In this document: piece after piece, positions 63,737 through 64,000 of the stretch
Layout: each line of letters opens with the position of its first letter
How positions within the stretch are numbered: position 1 is the first letter of the stretch
DNA from: Gimesia chilikensis
GTDB taxonomy: Bacteria > Planctomycetota > Planctomycetia > Planctomycetales > Planctomycetaceae
DNA: 64,000 nucleotides
Reading direction: 5' to 3'
Assembly (NCBI RefSeq): GCF_007744075.1
Contig: NZ_CP036266.1
Coordinates: forward strand, 4,883,748 to 4,947,747
Notes under the pieces: generated by a model
What the model saw: only the letters and a program-made list of their open reading frames with translations
What the model was told of the DNA's origin: nothing
Database searches by the model: none
Program-made: the position numbers and the translations under genes

Positions 63737-64000
63737 ATGAACGTCGTATCGCACTTCTTCCAAAAACAGTTTCTGCTGCCGCTGCTGCTCCTGAGTCTGT
63801 TTCTGCCGACCACGGTTCAGGCAGATCCGCTGCCGAACATCGTCTATATTCTGGCAGATGATCTCGGTTATGGCGATGTAAGCTGTTACAACCCGGAATC
63901 GAAGATTACTACTCCGCACATCGATCGGCTGGCTGCGGAAGGCATGAAATTCACCGACGCCCATACGCCGTCAGCGGTCTGTACGCCAACGCGGTACGGG
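63737..64000 (+). CDS. Sulfatase (arylsulfatase family), 3' end outside window
   Basis: The frame is open for 88 codons from ATG 63737 (AAGG 8 bases upstream) to the window edge. A signal peptide (about 10-32) is followed by [16 protein letters not shown], whose Asp pair binds calcium, then [19 protein letters not shown]. The formylglycine motif CTPTRYG begins at Cys82, so the modified-cysteine active site is intact. The enzyme would act outside the cytoplasm on sulfated polysaccharides or other sulfate esters. Large sulfatase sets are a planctomycete hallmark. Confidence 0.93.
   Translation, partial: MNVVSHFFQKQFLLPLLLLSLFLPTTVQADPLPNIVYILADDLGYGDVSCYNPESKITTPHIDRLAAEGMKFTDAHTPSAVCTPTRYG

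Overview
The window most likely comes from a planctomycete of the Gimesia/Rubinisphaera type. This rests on the gene families on the right side: a DUF1501 protein with a Tat signal, a sulfatase with the CxPxR motif, a Tat-exported TIM-barrel isomerase, an NHL-repeat protein, and many large secreted proteins of unknown function. No rRNA, tRNA, CRISPR array or intact insertion sequence was seen. Two genes run off the ends: an FNR-type oxidoreductase on the left (minus strand) and a sulfatase on the right (plus strand).

Positions 1-27900 form a metal-handling region. On the minus strand are an exported/membrane protein fused to an FNR-type domain, glutamate dehydrogenase, a CPA1 antiporter, and four small His-, Cys- or Met-rich or carbohydrate-binding-like proteins. 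On the plus strand are two small secreted Cys-rich proteins and two separate heavy-metal RND export cassettes. The first has a CusB-like adaptor with extra metal-binding modules, a CusA pump, a double-YHS protein, a SpoIIE-type phosphatase and an outer-membrane lipoprotein. The second has an outer-membrane lipoprotein, an adaptor, a CzcA/CusA pump and a small lipoprotein. Between the cassettes lie a potassium-channel-like protein and a His-rich exported protein. Export of copper, silver or a similar cation is the likely common job.

Positions 28139-41490 form an accessory anti-invader island, all on the minus strand. It is headed by a sigma-54 activator whose N-terminus looks like a CARF ligand-sensing domain. 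Directly after its stop codon is a textbook -24/-12 promoter that drives the next genes. These are a repeat-containing PD-(D/E)XK nuclease, an HsdS-like target-recognition protein fused to a STAND-type ATPase, a second ATPase, a SIR2-(APAZ)-MID-PIWI short Argonaute, a helicase/nuclease remnant, and an N-terminal fragment of a sacsin-like HATPase protein. Several of these genes are cut and rejoined: the nuclease lacks its end, the HsdS fusion lacks its beginning, the second ATPase is joined out of frame to half a SIR2 domain, and the helicase has lost its Walker-A half. The island therefore looks like a signal-gated defence operon caught in decay, or else a mis-assembled one. An IS110-like scrap and a sulfatase gene cut after 41 codons mark its right edge.

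Positions 41714-64000 look like ordinary planctomycete chromosome: an SPFH/band-7-like protein, large membrane proteins, a DUF1501 protein, an alpha/beta hydrolase, an NHL protein, a sodium/solute symporter, a jacalin-like protein, secreted proteins, a TIM-barrel isomerase, an ADP-ribosylglycohydrolase, DUF2200, a beta-carbonic anhydrase lipoprotein, a Tm-1-like/PEP-hydrolase-like/EthD operon, a zinc-ribbon protein and a sulfatase.
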